Source: TMED109 sp015660425 (GTDB taxonomy: Bacteria; Pseudomonadota; Alphaproteobacteria; TMED109). Taken from it: a stretch of DNA of 64,000 nt. The stretch lies in assembly GCA_029936295.1 (NCBI GenBank), contig JAPYTH010000003.1, positions 1 to 64,000 on the forward strand, in the 5' to 3' direction. The translations under genes were made by a program, and so were the position numbers. The notes under the pieces were generated by a model that made no database searches, was not told the DNA's origin, and saw nothing but the letters and a program-made list of their open reading frames with translations. Positions 41,711-50,346 of this stretch are shown here, piece after piece; the stretch's first letter is position 1; each line of letters opens with the position of its first letter.

Positions 41711-43050
41711 TATATACGGCCTCTAAGTTTAGATTTTTTTATTAGTCCCTCGTACTGTTGAGCTATTAAGTGTGAATGAATCTGAGCAACTGTATCCATA
41801 GTAACATTAACAACTATCAATAAACTTGTTCCGCCAAAGTAGAAAGGGACAGCATATTTTGCAATTAAAATTTCAGGCAGTATACAGACTAAACTTAGAT
41901 ATAAAGCTCCTACAACAGTTAATCTAGTCAAAACATGGTCAATATATAATGCAGTATTCTTTCCTGGTCTTATTCCAGGAATAAATCCATTATTCTTTTG
42001 TAAATTATCCGCTGTATCTTCTGGATTAAAAACTATTGATGTATAGAAAAAAGCAAAAAACATTATAGCGCCAACATATAAAGCCATATATAATGGCTGC
42101 CCTCTTCCTAAAAGAGAGGTAACATCTAATAGCCAGCTAGGCCCCGAACCTGCATTAAAACTCATAGCCGTGATGGGCAGCAATAAAATAGAAGAAGCAA
42201 ATATAGGAGGTATGACGCCAGCAGTATTAATTTTTAAAGGTAAATGATTAGTATCACCTTGAAAAACTTTCATCCCTACTTGTCTTTTAGGGTACTGAAT
42301 TAACAGCCTTCTTTGTGCTCTTTCTACAAAAACTATAAAAGCTATTACTGCAACTGACATCAATAATAGGAACATTATAAATAAACCAGATAAAGCACCT
42401 GTTTTGCCAAGTTCCAATGTAGAAACCAAAGATACAGGTAGATTAGCCACAATACCTGCCATAATTATAAGCGAAATACCATTGCCTATACCTCTAGCAG
42501 TTATCTGTTCACCTAACCACATTAGAAAAACTGTTCCACCTGTTAAAGATACAACAGTGGTAAATTTAAACATTAAACCTGGTTCCATAACAGCAGGACC
42601 TGATGATGAAGTTAAATTTTCTAGTCCACTTGCTATTCCTAATCCTTGCACTGCAGCTAGAAGTACAGTTCCATAACGAGTATATTGTATAATTTTTTTT
42701 CTACCTGAATCACCATCTTTTTTTAAAGTAGCTAAATGAGGGGATACAGTAGTCATAAGCTGAATAATTATAGAAGCAGAAATATAAGGCATAATATTCA
42801 ATGCGAATATAGTCATTCTACTTAGTGCTCCACCAGAAAACATATCAAACATGCCCAAAATGCCGCCAGCATTTTGCTGAAATATGTCATCTAATACCTG
42901 AGAGTCAATCCCTGGCAATGGAATGTATGTTCCTAACCTATAGACAATTAGAGCCGCTAAAGTAAAGTAAATTTTCTTCTTTAATTCTTTAGCTTTTGAT
43001 AAAGCTCCAAAATTTATAGAACCAGCTAACTGTTCAGCAGCAGAAGCCAT
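41710..43050 (-). CDS. secY: Protein translocase subunit SecY
   Basis: SecY is the protein-conducting channel of the inner membrane, used with SecE/SecG, SecA and ribosomes. The 446-residue protein has ten hydrophobic helices. TYIPLPGID (helix 1), the SASIIIQLMTTVSPHL segment, GIGNGISLIIMAGI, the cytosolic loop with RRLLIQYPKRQVG (binding SecA and ribosomes), and NKK-like GFIPGIRPGKNTALYI before helix 9 are all conserved. It follows rplO by 40 bases and overlaps adk by one. No rpmJ (L36) gene follows; it must be elsewhere. Confidence 0.97.
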   Translation of the reverse strand: MASAAEQLAGSINFGALSKAKELKKKIYFTLAALIVYRLGTYIPLPGIDSQVLDDIFQQNAGGILGMFDMFSGGALSRMTIFALNIMPYISASIIIQLMTTVSPHLATLKKDGDSGRKKIIQYTRYGTVLLAAVQGLGIASGLENLTSSSGPAVMEPGLMFKFTTVVSLTGGTVFLMWLGEQITARGIGNGISLIIMAGIVANLPVSLVSTLELGKTGALSGLFIMFLLLMSVAVIAFIVFVERAQRRLLIQYPKRQVGMKVFQGDTNHLPLKINTAGVIPPIFASSILLLPITAMSFNAGSGPSWLLDVTSLLGRGQPLYMALYVGAIMFFAFFYTSIVFNPEDTADNLQKNNGFIPGIRPGKNTALYIDHVLTRLTVVGALYLSLVCILPEILIAKYAVPFYFGGTSLLIVVNVTMDTVAQIHSHLIAQQYEGLIKKSKLRGRI

Positions 43051-43090
43051 TTTTAATCCTCTTTAATATTATTATTGTTAAAAATAAGCA

Positions 43091-43591
43091 CTAACTACTA
43101 GCACTTACACTTTCACTATTTTCTTTATTATTACGCACTAAAATAGAAACTTTACCATCCACTTTTTCAATTGCTTCTTTAGCTGAAGCTGTAAAAGCTA
43201 CAACTTCAATATCTATTTTAGATTTTATGGAACCATTTCCTAATATTTTAATTCCATCTCTAACTTTTGTAATTACGCCACTTAATTTTAAAATTTTAGC
43301 ATTTATTGTTTTTTTAGGATCTATTTTACCTGAATCTATAGCTTTTTGAATTACGTCTAGACCAACAATTGTATATTCTTTTCTAAATATATTATTAAAA
43401 CCATGTTTAGGTAAACGTCTATGTAAAGGCATCTGACCACCTTCAAAGCCTTTAATTGCAACACCCGCTCTAGCTTTTTGACCCTTATGACCTTTTCCTG
43501 CTGTTTTACCAGTCCCTGAACCAATACCTCTACCTACTCTTTTTCTACTTTGTTTTGCTGCAGCATTATCTCTTATTTCATTAAGTCTCAT
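43091..43591 (-). CDS. rplO: 50S ribosomal protein L15
   Basis: L15 supports late 50S assembly and threads a long N-terminal arm into 23S rRNA. The 166-residue protein has the family opening with MRLNEIRDNAAAKQSRKRVGRGIGSG, the glycine/lysine-rich TGKTAGKGHKGQKAR arm, and FEGGQMPLHRRLPKHGF. The C-terminal 15 residues are a serine/asparagine-rich extension beyond the usual end. It lies 26 bases after rpmD and 40 before secY in the spc segment. Confidence 0.97.
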   Translation of the reverse strand: MRLNEIRDNAAAKQSRKRVGRGIGSGTGKTAGKGHKGQKARAGVAIKGFEGGQMPLHRRLPKHGFNNIFRKEYTIVGLDVIQKAIDSGKIDPKKTINAKILKLSGVITKVRDGIKILGNGSIKSKIDIEVVAFTASAKEAIEKVDGKVSILVRNNKENSESVSASS

Positions 43592-43617
43592 TTTTTCTCT
43601 CCATATACCCGCTATAA

Positions 43618-43806
43618 TTAATTTTCATCAACTATTCTTACAAGATGTTTAACTTTAGAAAGCATTCCTCTAACAGAAGAAGTGTCTTCCAGAACATTTG
43701 TACGGTTCATTTTATTAAGACCTAATCCAATCAAAGTTTTTCTTTGATCAGACTTTCTCCCTATAGGGCTTTGAATTTGCATAACTGTAATTTTACTATT
43801 ATCCAT
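43618..43806 (-). CDS. rpmD: 50S ribosomal protein L30
   Basis: L30 is a small 50S protein absent from some reduced genomes. The 62-residue product has the family core IQSPIGRKSDQRKTLIGLGL, the NKMNRTNVLEDTSSVRGMLSKVKHLVRI end and the short N-terminal strand. It starts four bases after rpsE's stop and precedes rplO. Confidence 0.95.
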   Translation of the reverse strand: MDNSKITVMQIQSPIGRKSDQRKTLIGLGLNKMNRTNVLEDTSSVRGMLSKVKHLVRIVDEN

Positions 43807-43810
43807 TAAC

Positions 43811-44365
43811 TTATGCCTCCGCTGTATTCTTATCAGTATTTTTCTCTGACTTCTTACCTACGACTGCACTAACTTTTAAACCTCTTCTGCTTGCCACTCC
43901 TCTAGGAGATTGCAAATTAGATAATGCATCAAATGTTGCTCTTACCATATTATAAGGGTTTGCACTGCCTTGCGATTTAGTAACCACATCCTGAACACCC
44001 AATGTCTCAAATACGGCTCTCATTGGACCTCCCGCAATTATACCTGTTCCAGCTGGCGCACTTCTAACTAATACCTTAGATGCTCCATGATAACCTATAA
44101 CATCGTGATGAACCGTTCTTCCTTCTCTCAAAGGAACTCTAATCATTTCTTTCTTAGCTTTTTCTGTAGCTTTTTTTATAGCTTCAGGAACTTCTTTAGC
44201 TTTACCAGATGCAAACCCTACTTGGCCTTTAGAATCTCCAGCTACTACTAAAGCAGCAAAACCAAATCTTCGCCCACCCTTTACTACTTTAGAAACACGA
44301 TTAATCCCAACTAACTTATCGAGAAGACCATCACCTTCTTTATCATTTTTTTTTCCTCTTACCAT
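43811..44365 (-). CDS. rpsE: 30S ribosomal protein S5
   Basis: S5 acts in mRNA helicase activity and decoding accuracy on the 30S subunit. The 184-residue protein has the N-terminal double-stranded RNA domain with NRVSKVVKGGRRFGFAALVV, the GKAKEVPEAIKKA stretch, and the C-terminal domain with SAPAGTGIIAGGPMRAVFE and DVVTKSQGSANPYNMV. Spectinomycin-associated loop residues (KVVKGG) are wild type. A lysine-rich tail follows. It lies 20 bases after rplR. Confidence 0.97.
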   Translation of the reverse strand: MVRGKKNDKEGDGLLDKLVGINRVSKVVKGGRRFGFAALVVAGDSKGQVGFASGKAKEVPEAIKKATEKAKKEMIRVPLREGRTVHHDVIGYHGASKVLVRSAPAGTGIIAGGPMRAVFETLGVQDVVTKSQGSANPYNMVRATFDALSNLQSPRGVASRRGLKVSAVVGKKSEKNTDKNTAEA

Positions 44366-44385
44366 AAAACACTCCTAAAATTAAC

Positions 44386-44751
44386 TTAAAATACTAACCC
44401 ATTACCCCTTGCCGCTTCAGCTAAAGCCTTAACACGACCATGATATATATATGACCCTCTATCAAAAACCACTTCTTTTAATCCAGAATCTTTAGCTAAC
44501 TTAGCAATCAAAGACCCAATCTCTTGAGCTGCAGAAATATTACCACCAAAAGCTTTTTTAGTTTTAAATTCTTTATTCATTGTAGAAGCTGATAAAAGTG
44601 TTTTACCATTAATATCATCAATAATCTGAGCATATATATGTTGATTTGACCGATATACACTTAACCTTGGCCTAGACCCACTATTCTTTTTTAGATTAAA
44701 TCTAGTTCTTTTTTTTCTTCTATCATCTTTTTTTTTATTATTTAAACTCAT
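44386..44751 (-). CDS. rplR: 50S ribosomal protein L18
   Basis: L18 binds 5S rRNA with L5 and L25 in the central protuberance. The 121-residue protein has an unusually basic start (KKKDDRRKKRTRF), then RPRLSVYRSNQHIYAQIID, a middle helix, and the C-terminal VVFDRGSYIYHGRVKALAEAARGNGLVF, which is nearly invariant. It lies seven bases after rplF. Confidence 0.97.
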   Translation of the reverse strand: MSLNNKKKDDRRKKRTRFNLKKNSGSRPRLSVYRSNQHIYAQIIDDINGKTLLSASTMNKEFKTKKAFGGNISAAQEIGSLIAKLAKDSGLKEVVFDRGSYIYHGRVKALAEAARGNGLVF

Positions 44752-44758
44752 AAATCAC

Positions 44759-45292
44759 CTATTTTTTCTTACCTTCTTTTTGTCTTACATATTCATTGGA
44801 ATATCTAATCCCTTTGCCTTTATATGGCTCCGGTTTTCTTAATGATCTGATTTCGGCCGCAAACTGACCAACTTTTTGTTTATTAAACCCTGATATAAAT
44901 ATTTCTGTTGGTTTAGCACATTTAACTGTTATTTCTTTAGGAATAGCTACTTTTATATCGTGGCTATAGCCTAATTGCAGATTTAAAATATCTCCTTCTG
45001 CTGCTGCCCTATAACCAACTCCATTCACTTCCAAAGTCTTTGAAAAACCTGTATCTACTCCAATTACCATATTATTTATTAAACTTCTGACTAAACCCCA
45101 CTGCGAAAGAGATGTTTTATCTTTATTTATAGGTCTAACAGAAACTTTATTATCTTTATATGTTACTTCTACTGAATCAGTAATAACCTCTGAAAGCTCT
45201 CCCAGTTTACCTTTTACAGACATAACTTTGCCCACAATGCTAAAATCTACATCTTCTGGAACAATTACTACATTTTTACCAATTCTAGACAT
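44759..45292 (-). CDS. rplF: 50S ribosomal protein L6
   Basis: L6 lies near the factor-binding (sarcin-ricin) region of the 50S subunit. The 177-residue protein has two similar domains; the start MSRIGKNVVIVPEDV, the NGVGYRAAAEGDILNLQLGYSH link and KPEPYKGKGIRYSNEYVRQKEGKKK end are conserved. It lies 13 bases after rpsH. Confidence 0.97.
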   Translation of the reverse strand: MSRIGKNVVIVPEDVDFSIVGKVMSVKGKLGELSEVITDSVEVTYKDNKVSVRPINKDKTSLSQWGLVRSLINNMVIGVDTGFSKTLEVNGVGYRAAAEGDILNLQLGYSHDIKVAIPKEITVKCAKPTEIFISGFNKQKVGQFAAEIRSLRKPEPYKGKGIRYSNEYVRQKEGKKK

Positions 45293-45305
45293 TTCTCTTT
45301 ATTCC

Positions 45306-45704
45306 TTAAAATACACTACATAAAATTTCACCACCAATATTGGCACTTCTAGCTTCATGATCAGACATTAACCCTTTTGAAGTTGATACAATTGATATTC
45401 CTAATCCCCCATAATTTAAGGGCATATCTTTCATAGAAGAATACAACCTTAAACCAGGTTTAGAAGACCTTTTAATCTCCTTAATTGCAGGCTTTCCTTC
45501 AAAATATTTTAGTTCGATTATAAGAATATCCTTCTTATTATCATTTGTTTTTATGCTATAATCTCTTATAAATCCTTCTTTTTTCAGAACTGTTAATACG
45601 GCAGCTCTTAACTTAGACATAGGACACTCAACTAATGCTTTTTTTGCCATGTGTCCATTTCTAATTCTAGTTAACATATCTCCTAGCGGATCTGTCATAG
45701 TCAT
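45306..45704 (-). CDS. rpsH: 30S ribosomal protein S8
   Basis: S8 nucleates the 30S central domain and, in E. coli, represses the spc operon by binding its mRNA. The 132-residue protein begins MTMTDPLGDMLTRIRNG and ends KGLMSDHEARSANIGGEILCSVF, both canonical, with KPGLRLYSSMKDMP in between. Whether S8 autoregulates here cannot be seen: no S8-site mimic is obvious in the short spacers. It lies 10 bases after rpsN. Confidence 0.97.
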   Translation of the reverse strand: MTMTDPLGDMLTRIRNGHMAKKALVECPMSKLRAAVLTVLKKEGFIRDYSIKTNDNKKDILIIELKYFEGKPAIKEIKRSSKPGLRLYSSMKDMPLNYGGLGISIVSTSKGLMSDHEARSANIGGEILCSVF

Positions 45705-45714
45705 ACTTTATCTC

Positions 45715-46020
45715 CTACCAACTTGCTTTTGTTATACCAGGAAGCTGGCCACTAGATGCTAAATCTCTAAATGCAATTCTACTAATACCAAATTTACGAT
45801 AATTACCTCTGGGTCTTCCTGTAATTTCACACCTACTTCTAATTCTAACTCTTGAACCATTTTTTGGTAAAGCTGATAACTTCAATACAGCTTTAAACCT
45901 ATCTTCTTGAGATACATTTTTATCCCTTATTACTTTCTTTAGTACTTGACGTTTTTCATTATGCAGATCAGCCATGTATATTCTTTTTTTATTTTTATCT
46001 ATTGCACTTTTTTTTGCCAT
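45715..46020 (-). CDS. rpsN: 30S ribosomal protein S14 (zinc-free type)
   Basis: S14 is in the 30S head near S3 and S10. The 101-residue form is the long, zinc-independent type: the two CxxC knuckles of the short form are missing. RFKAVLKLSALPKNGSRVRIRSRCEITGRPRGNYRKFGISRIAFRDLA runs through the conserved second half (given here in pieces: SALPKNGS, CEITGRPRG, FGISRIAFRDLA). It lies eight bases after rplE. Confidence 0.96.
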   Translation of the reverse strand: MAKKSAIDKNKKRIYMADLHNEKRQVLKKVIRDKNVSQEDRFKAVLKLSALPKNGSRVRIRSRCEITGRPRGNYRKFGISRIAFRDLASSGQLPGITKASW

Positions 46021-46028
46021 TTTTACTC

Positions 46029-46571
46029 CTATTTTCTAAACGGAAAATTAAATTTCTTTAGTAATGCTAATCCTTGATCATTATTATTAGCAGTGGTACA
46101 AATTATTATATCCATTCCCCTCACTACATCTACATCATCATAATTAATCTCAGGAAAAACTATTTGCTCTTTAATCCCTAAAGCAAAATTACCTTTACCA
46201 TCAAAACTTTTAGTACTTAGACCTCTAAAATCTCTAACCCTCGGCAATGATATATTTATTAATCTATCTAAAAACTCATACATTTTTTCTTTTCTTAATG
46301 TAACTTTACATCCTATGCTCATTCCATCTCTTAACTTAAAAGTTGCAACAGACTTTTTAGCTTTAGTAACCATAACCTTTTGCCCAGATATTTGAGTTAG
46401 GTCTTTTATAGCACCTTGAATCTTCTTTTTATCTGAAGCAGCTTCACCTACACCCATATTTAATACTATTTTATCTAATTTTGGAACTTCATTGATGTTT
46501 TTACAAACCAACTCATCATAAAGTTCTTTTTTAATATTAGTTTCATAATATTCTTTTAATCTTGCACTCAT
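46029..46571 (-). CDS. rplE: 50S ribosomal protein L5
   Basis: L5 binds 5S rRNA and bridges to the 30S head and P-site tRNA. The 180-residue protein opens with RLKEYYETNIKKEL, has LDKIVLNMGVGEA, KKSVATFKLRDGMSIGCKVTLR, LPRVRDFRGLSTKSFDGKGNFALGI and the C-terminal GMDIIICTTANNNDQGLALLKKFNFPF. All are canonical. It lies 11 bases after rplX. Confidence 0.97.
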   Translation of the reverse strand: MSARLKEYYETNIKKELYDELVCKNINEVPKLDKIVLNMGVGEAASDKKKIQGAIKDLTQISGQKVMVTKAKKSVATFKLRDGMSIGCKVTLRKEKMYEFLDRLINISLPRVRDFRGLSTKSFDGKGNFALGIKEQIVFPEINYDDVDVVRGMDIIICTTANNNDQGLALLKKFNFPFRK

Positions 46572-46582
46572 TTAAAACTCCA

Positions 46583-46900
46583 TTAATCTACTAGGTCACC
46601 AGAACGCTTTGCAAACCTTACTTTTCTTCCATCCGCTATAAATTTATAACCTATTCTCGTAGCTTTATTATCCTTAGGATCTATATGTGAAATATTAGAT
46701 ACATGTATAGATAATTCCTTATCTAGTATCCCTCCTTGAGAAGTTTGACTTTGTGCAGTATGCTTCTTTGCAATATTTAAACCTCTAAGCATCACCCTAT
46801 TATTTTTTGGAAATACAGTAACAATTTCTCCAGACTTACCCTTATCTTTACCGCTTATTACCAATACTTTATCACCTTTTTTTACTTTTAACTTGTACAT
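46583..46900 (-). CDS. rplX: 50S ribosomal protein L24
   Basis: L24 starts 50S assembly by binding the 5' domain of 23S rRNA. The 105-residue protein has the KOW motif KKGDKVLVISGKDKGKSGEI at the start, VMLRGLNIAKKHTAQSQ and the closing ATRIGYKFIADGRKVRFAKRSGD. It lies two bases after rplN. Confidence 0.97.
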   Translation of the reverse strand: MYKLKVKKGDKVLVISGKDKGKSGEIVTVFPKNNRVMLRGLNIAKKHTAQSQTSQGGILDKELSIHVSNISHIDPKDNKATRIGYKFIADGRKVRFAKRSGDLVD

Positions 46901-46902
46901 AA

Positions 46903-47271
46903 CTATAAAACCTCCGGTGCTAAAGATATAATCTTCATGAAATTTTTACCACGTAACTCTCTCGTAACTGGCCCAAATATTCTTGTACCTATAGGCTCTT
47001 TTTGATTATTAATTAATACTGCCGCATTATTATCAAATCTAATTGCACTCCCATCAACTCTCCTAATTTCTTTACGCGTTCTTACAACAACAGCTCTATG
47101 AACATCGCCTTTTTTTACTTTACCTCTTGGAGCTGCCTCTTTAATTGATACAACAATAACGTCCCCAACTGCAGCATACCGTCTTTTAGAGCCACCTAAA
47201 ACTTTAATACACTGCACCCTCTTAGCTCCTGAGTTGTCTGCGACGCCTAAACTTGTTTCTGTTTGAATCAT
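46903..47271 (-). CDS. rplN: 50S ribosomal protein L14
   Basis: L14 forms an inter-subunit bridge and is the docking site of the silencing factor RsfS. The 122-residue protein is near-invariant: MIQTETSLGVADNSGAKR, CIKVLGGSKRRYA, RKEIRRVDGSAIRFDNNAAV and FGPVTRELRGKNFMKIISLAPEVL. It lies 27 bases after rpsQ. Confidence 0.98.
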   Translation of the reverse strand: MIQTETSLGVADNSGAKRVQCIKVLGGSKRRYAAVGDVIVVSIKEAAPRGKVKKGDVHRAVVVRTRKEIRRVDGSAIRFDNNAAVLINNQKEPIGTRIFGPVTRELRGKNFMKIISLAPEVL

Positions 47272-47298
47272 TATCTTTCCAATTAAATATTTTGTAAG

Positions 47299-47541
47299 TT
47301 ATGAAGTAATACTTTCAGTTAATACCGTCCATGTTTTTTTCTTAGATATAGGCCTGCACTCTATAATTCTAACTTTATCACCAATTTTATAATTATTATT
47401 TTCGTCATGCGCATGAAATTTACTCGAACGTGTAATTGTCTTCTTATATAAAGGATGTCGTACACGTCTATCTACATTTACTACTATCGTTTTTTCACTT
47501 GCCGCACTAACTACTGTGCCTTGTAAAATTCTCTTAGGCAT
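47299..47541 (-). CDS. rpsQ: 30S ribosomal protein S17
   Basis: S17 binds 16S rRNA helices 7 and 11 early in 30S assembly. The 80-residue OB-fold protein has MPKRILQGTVVSAASEKTIVV, RRVRHPLYKKTITRSSKFHAHDE and the RIIECRPISKKKTWTVL end. It overlaps rpmC by eight bases, so it is translated by coupling. Confidence 0.97.
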   Translation of the reverse strand: MPKRILQGTVVSAASEKTIVVNVDRRVRHPLYKKTITRSSKFHAHDENNNYKIGDKVRIIECRPISKKKTWTVLTESITS

Positions 47542-47737
47542 TTATAGATCTCCTCTTTTGTGCCGATATTGCGGTCATAATGCGTGCTATATCTCTTCTT
47601 ACTTGAAAAATTTTTGCTGAATTTTCAAGTTGTCCAGAAGCTTTTTGAAACCGTAAATTGAATTGTTCTTTTTTTAAATTAACTAATTCTGCTTTTAGCT
47701 CATCTTCTGTTTTTTGTTTTATATCTGAAAATTTCAT
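47534..47737 (-). CDS. rpmC: 50S ribosomal protein L29
   Basis: L29 is at the tunnel exit and helps dock trigger factor and SRP. The 67-residue helical hairpin protein has the family's ELKAELVNLKKEQFNLRFQKASGQLENSAKI core (ELVNLKKEQFNLRFQKASGQ) and RVRRDIARI-like VRRDIARIMT. It starts directly after rplP and overlaps rpsQ by eight bases. Confidence 0.95.
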   Translation of the reverse strand: MKFSDIKQKTEDELKAELVNLKKEQFNLRFQKASGQLENSAKIFQVRRDIARIMTAISAQKRRSINA

Positions 47738-48154
47738 TTAAACTCCTAATTGTCTAGTAACAAATTTAGTACGAATAGGTAATTTTGCAGAACCTAATTC
47801 AAGAGCTTCTTTAGCAAGAGCTTCTGTAACTCCCTCCAATTCAAACATAATTCTTCCAGGTTTTACTCTAGCCGCCCAGAATTCAACTGAACCTTTACCT
47901 TTACCCATCCTAACCTCTGTAGGTTTTTTAGTTACAGGTACATCTGGAAAAATTCTTATCCAAACTCTACCCTGCCTCTTTATATGTCTAGTAATAGCTC
48001 TTCTCGCGGCTTCTATCTGTCTTGCAGTAATTCGCTCCGGCTGCAGTGCCTTCATTCCATAAGACCCAAAATTAAGTACAGTTCCTCCTTTTGCCATGCC
48101 ATGTATACGGCCCTTATGAGTTTTTCTAAATTTTGTTCTTTTTGGACTTAACAT
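47738..48154 (-). CDS. rplP: 50S ribosomal protein L16
   Basis: L16 lies near the A-site finger of 23S rRNA and is needed late in 50S maturation. The 138-residue protein has MLSPKRTKFRKTHKGRIHG, a GSYGMKALQPERITARQIEAARRAI stretch (with the conserved arginine that YcfD hydroxylates in some bacteria), GKGSVEFWAARVKPGRIMFEL and the AKLPIRTKFVTR end. It overlaps rpsC by one base. Confidence 0.98.
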   Translation of the reverse strand: MLSPKRTKFRKTHKGRIHGMAKGGTVLNFGSYGMKALQPERITARQIEAARRAITRHIKRQGRVWIRIFPDVPVTKKPTEVRMGKGKGSVEFWAARVKPGRIMFELEGVTEALAKEALELGSAKLPIRTKFVTRQLGV

Positions 48155-48837
48155 TATCTAGGTGCTCCTTGTTGTGAGTTTCTTGCATTTTCCATAGCCA
48201 TAGGATCATGAGACATTAATTCACCTCTAAATATCCAAACTTTTATTCCACAGTTTCCATAGGTAGTAGCAGCTGTAGCTACCCCGTAATCAATATCAGC
48301 TCTTAGAGTATGTAATGGTACCCTACCTTCTCTATACCACTCAATTCTAGCAATTTCAGCACCACCTAATCTTCCACCAGCATTAATTCTTATGCCCAGA
48401 GCTCCTTGTCTCATAGCAGATTGAACTGCTCTTTTCATAGCTCTTCTAAAAGCAATTCTTTTTACTAATTGTTCCGCTACATTTTCAGCAACAAGCTGCG
48501 CTTCTATGTCTGGTTTTTTGATTTCAACAATATTTAGTTGAACCTCTCCTTCTACCATTGTAGCTAGTTTATTTTTAATAATTTCTATTTCTGACCCTTT
48601 TCTTCCAATTATAATACCTGGTCGAGCGGAATATATTGTAACCCTTGCCACTTTTGCCGGTCTTTCCACTATAATTCTACTAACTGCTGCACTTTTTAAT
48701 TTATCTTTAAGAAAGGATTTAATTTTTAGATCTTCCCTTAATAATTTTGTATACACCCTACCTTTAGCATACCATCTTGAATCCCAAGTTCTATTTATTC
48801 CCAGTCTTAGACCAATTGGATTTACTTTCTGACCCAT
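48154..48837 (-). CDS. rpsC: 30S ribosomal protein S3
   Basis: S3 forms part of the mRNA entry channel. The 227-residue protein has the N-terminal region with MGQKVNPIGLRLGINRTWDSRWY, the KH domain with RPGIIIGRKGSEIE, and the C-terminal GRLGGAEIARIEWYREGRVPLHTLRADIDYG and GIKVWIFRGE. It overlaps rplV by one base at the start and rplP by one at the stop. Confidence 0.98.
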   Translation of the reverse strand: MGQKVNPIGLRLGINRTWDSRWYAKGRVYTKLLREDLKIKSFLKDKLKSAAVSRIIVERPAKVARVTIYSARPGIIIGRKGSEIEIIKNKLATMVEGEVQLNIVEIKKPDIEAQLVAENVAEQLVKRIAFRRAMKRAVQSAMRQGALGIRINAGGRLGGAEIARIEWYREGRVPLHTLRADIDYGVATAATTYGNCGIKVWIFRGELMSHDPMAMENARNSQQGAPR

Positions 48838-49220
48838 TAAACCTCCTCCTGATTTTCTTTAACTATAACTGTTAAATTACTAATAGGTTTAAGGATCTTT
48901 CCACCCCTACCTCTTGCTCTTGGTCTAAACCTTTTCATTACTAATGCCTTACCTACATAGGCCTCAGAAACAATTAATTTATCAATATCTAAGTCATGAT
49001 TATTCTCTGCATTAGCTATCGCAGATTGTAGTACTTTTTTTACATCTGCTGCTATTCTTTTTTTAGAGAACTGTAACTGAAGCAAAGCTTTAGATACATC
49101 CATACCTCTAATACTAGCTGCAATTAAATTAAGCTTCTGAGCACCAGAACGAACTGATCTATCCAGTGCCATCGCGCAATTATCTTCTAATTTTCTTTTA
49201 TTGCTAGCTTTACTCATCAT
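48837..49220 (-). CDS. rplV: 50S ribosomal protein L22
   Basis: L22 lines the exit tunnel with a long beta hairpin, the site of macrolide-resistance mutations. The 127-residue protein has GAQKLNLIAASIRGMDVSKA, KVLQSAIANAENNHDLDID and the hairpin end MKRFRPRARGRGGKILKPISNLTVIV. Hairpin residues look wild type. Two ATGs stand in tandem at the start; either may be used. It overlaps rpsS by 11 bases. Confidence 0.97.
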   Translation of the reverse strand: MMSKASNKRKLEDNCAMALDRSVRSGAQKLNLIAASIRGMDVSKALLQLQFSKKRIAADVKKVLQSAIANAENNHDLDIDKLIVSEAYVGKALVMKRFRPRARGRGGKILKPISNLTVIVKENQEEV

Positions 49221-49500
49221 TTATAACCTTTTTTACCTTATTATCTGCTGTATGCCCATAATATGTTCTAGTTGGGGAATATTCTCCAAGTTTTTGTCCA
49301 ACCATTTCCTCAGTAATAAAAACAGGAATAAATTTTTTTCCATTATGTACAGCAAAATGTAAACCTACAAACTGAGGTAAAATTGTAGAACGTCTAGACC
49401 ACGTTTTAATACCCATACGAGTGCCTGTTTTAGCGGCCTCTTGCACTTTTTTAAGCAAATATCCGTCTACAAACGGACCTTTCCATATTGATCTAGCCAA
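49210..49500 (-). CDS. rpsS: 30S ribosomal protein S19
   Basis: S19 is in the 30S head beside S13. The 96-residue protein starts MARSIWKGPFVDGYLLKKV, with TWSRRSTILPQFVGLHFAVHNGKKFIPVFITEEMVG and LGEYSPTRTYYGHT following. It lies 18 bases after rplB and overlaps rplV by 11. Confidence 0.98.
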   Translation of the reverse strand: MARSIWKGPFVDGYLLKKVQEAAKTGTRMGIKTWSRRSTILPQFVGLHFAVHNGKKFIPVFITEEMVGQKLGEYSPTRTYYGHTADNKVKKVINDE

Positions 49501-49518
49501 TGATCTACATCCTCCTAA

Positions 49519-50343
49519 TTATTTATATCTTTTTTTAATTATTAAATTATCTGTTCTTTTATTTGTTCTTGTTCTTTTTCCTTTTGTAGAAACTCCCCAT
49601 GGAGTTACTGGATGGCGTCCTCCGGAAGTTCTGCCTTCACCACCACCATGTGGATGATCTACAGGATTCATTACTACACCTCTCACATTAGGTCTTCTAC
49701 CTAACCATCTAGATCTTCCAGCTTTTCCTAAATTAATATTTTGGTGATCTGGATTAGATACAGAACCTACTGTAGCTCTACATTCTCCTCTAACCAATCT
49801 TTGTTCCCCAGATTGCAATTTAATTATAGCATAGCCTCTATCTTTACCAACTAACTGAGCATATGCCCCTGCAGATCTAGCAATTTGTCCACCTTTTCCT
49901 ATCTTAAACTCTATATTATGAATAATAGTTCCCATAGGCATATTTTTTAATGGCATAGTATTACCAGGTTTAACATCTACCTTGTCACCACTTATAACTT
50001 TATCACCAACATTTAATTTTTGTGGAGCTATTATATAAGTTAATTTTTCATCACTATATTTAACAAGGGCTATAAATGATGTTCTATTAGGGTCGTACTC
50101 AAGTCTTTCAACTGTTGCTTCTATATTATCATGCACTCTCTTAAAATCTATAATTCTATATCTTCTTTTATGACCACCGCCTCTTTGCCATGCAGTAATT
50201 CTTCCGGTATTATTTCTTCCACCGGATTTACTTTGACCATGTGAAAGAGCTTTAATAGGTCCTCCTGAATGTAGGCCAGAACGATCTATTGTAACTAACT
50301 GCCTTCTCGATGGTGAAGTTGGTTTATATTGTTTAAGCGTCAT
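49519..50343 (-). CDS. rplB: 50S ribosomal protein L2
   Basis: L2 supports the peptidyl transferase centre and subunit joining. The 274-residue protein has the LKQYKPTSPSRRQL start, SGGRNNTGRITAWQRGGGHKRRYRIIDF, and the C-terminal WLGRRPNVRGVVMNPVDHPHGGGEGRTSGGRHPVTPWG region, with the essential histidine in VDHPHGGGEG. It lies three bases after rplW. Confidence 0.98.
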   Translation of the reverse strand: MTLKQYKPTSPSRRQLVTIDRSGLHSGGPIKALSHGQSKSGGRNNTGRITAWQRGGGHKRRYRIIDFKRVHDNIEATVERLEYDPNRTSFIALVKYSDEKLTYIIAPQKLNVGDKVISGDKVDVKPGNTMPLKNMPMGTIIHNIEFKIGKGGQIARSAGAYAQLVGKDRGYAIIKLQSGEQRLVRGECRATVGSVSNPDHQNINLGKAGRSRWLGRRPNVRGVVMNPVDHPHGGGEGRTSGGRHPVTPWGVSTKGKRTRTNKRTDNLIIKKRYK

Positions 50344-50346
50344 ACC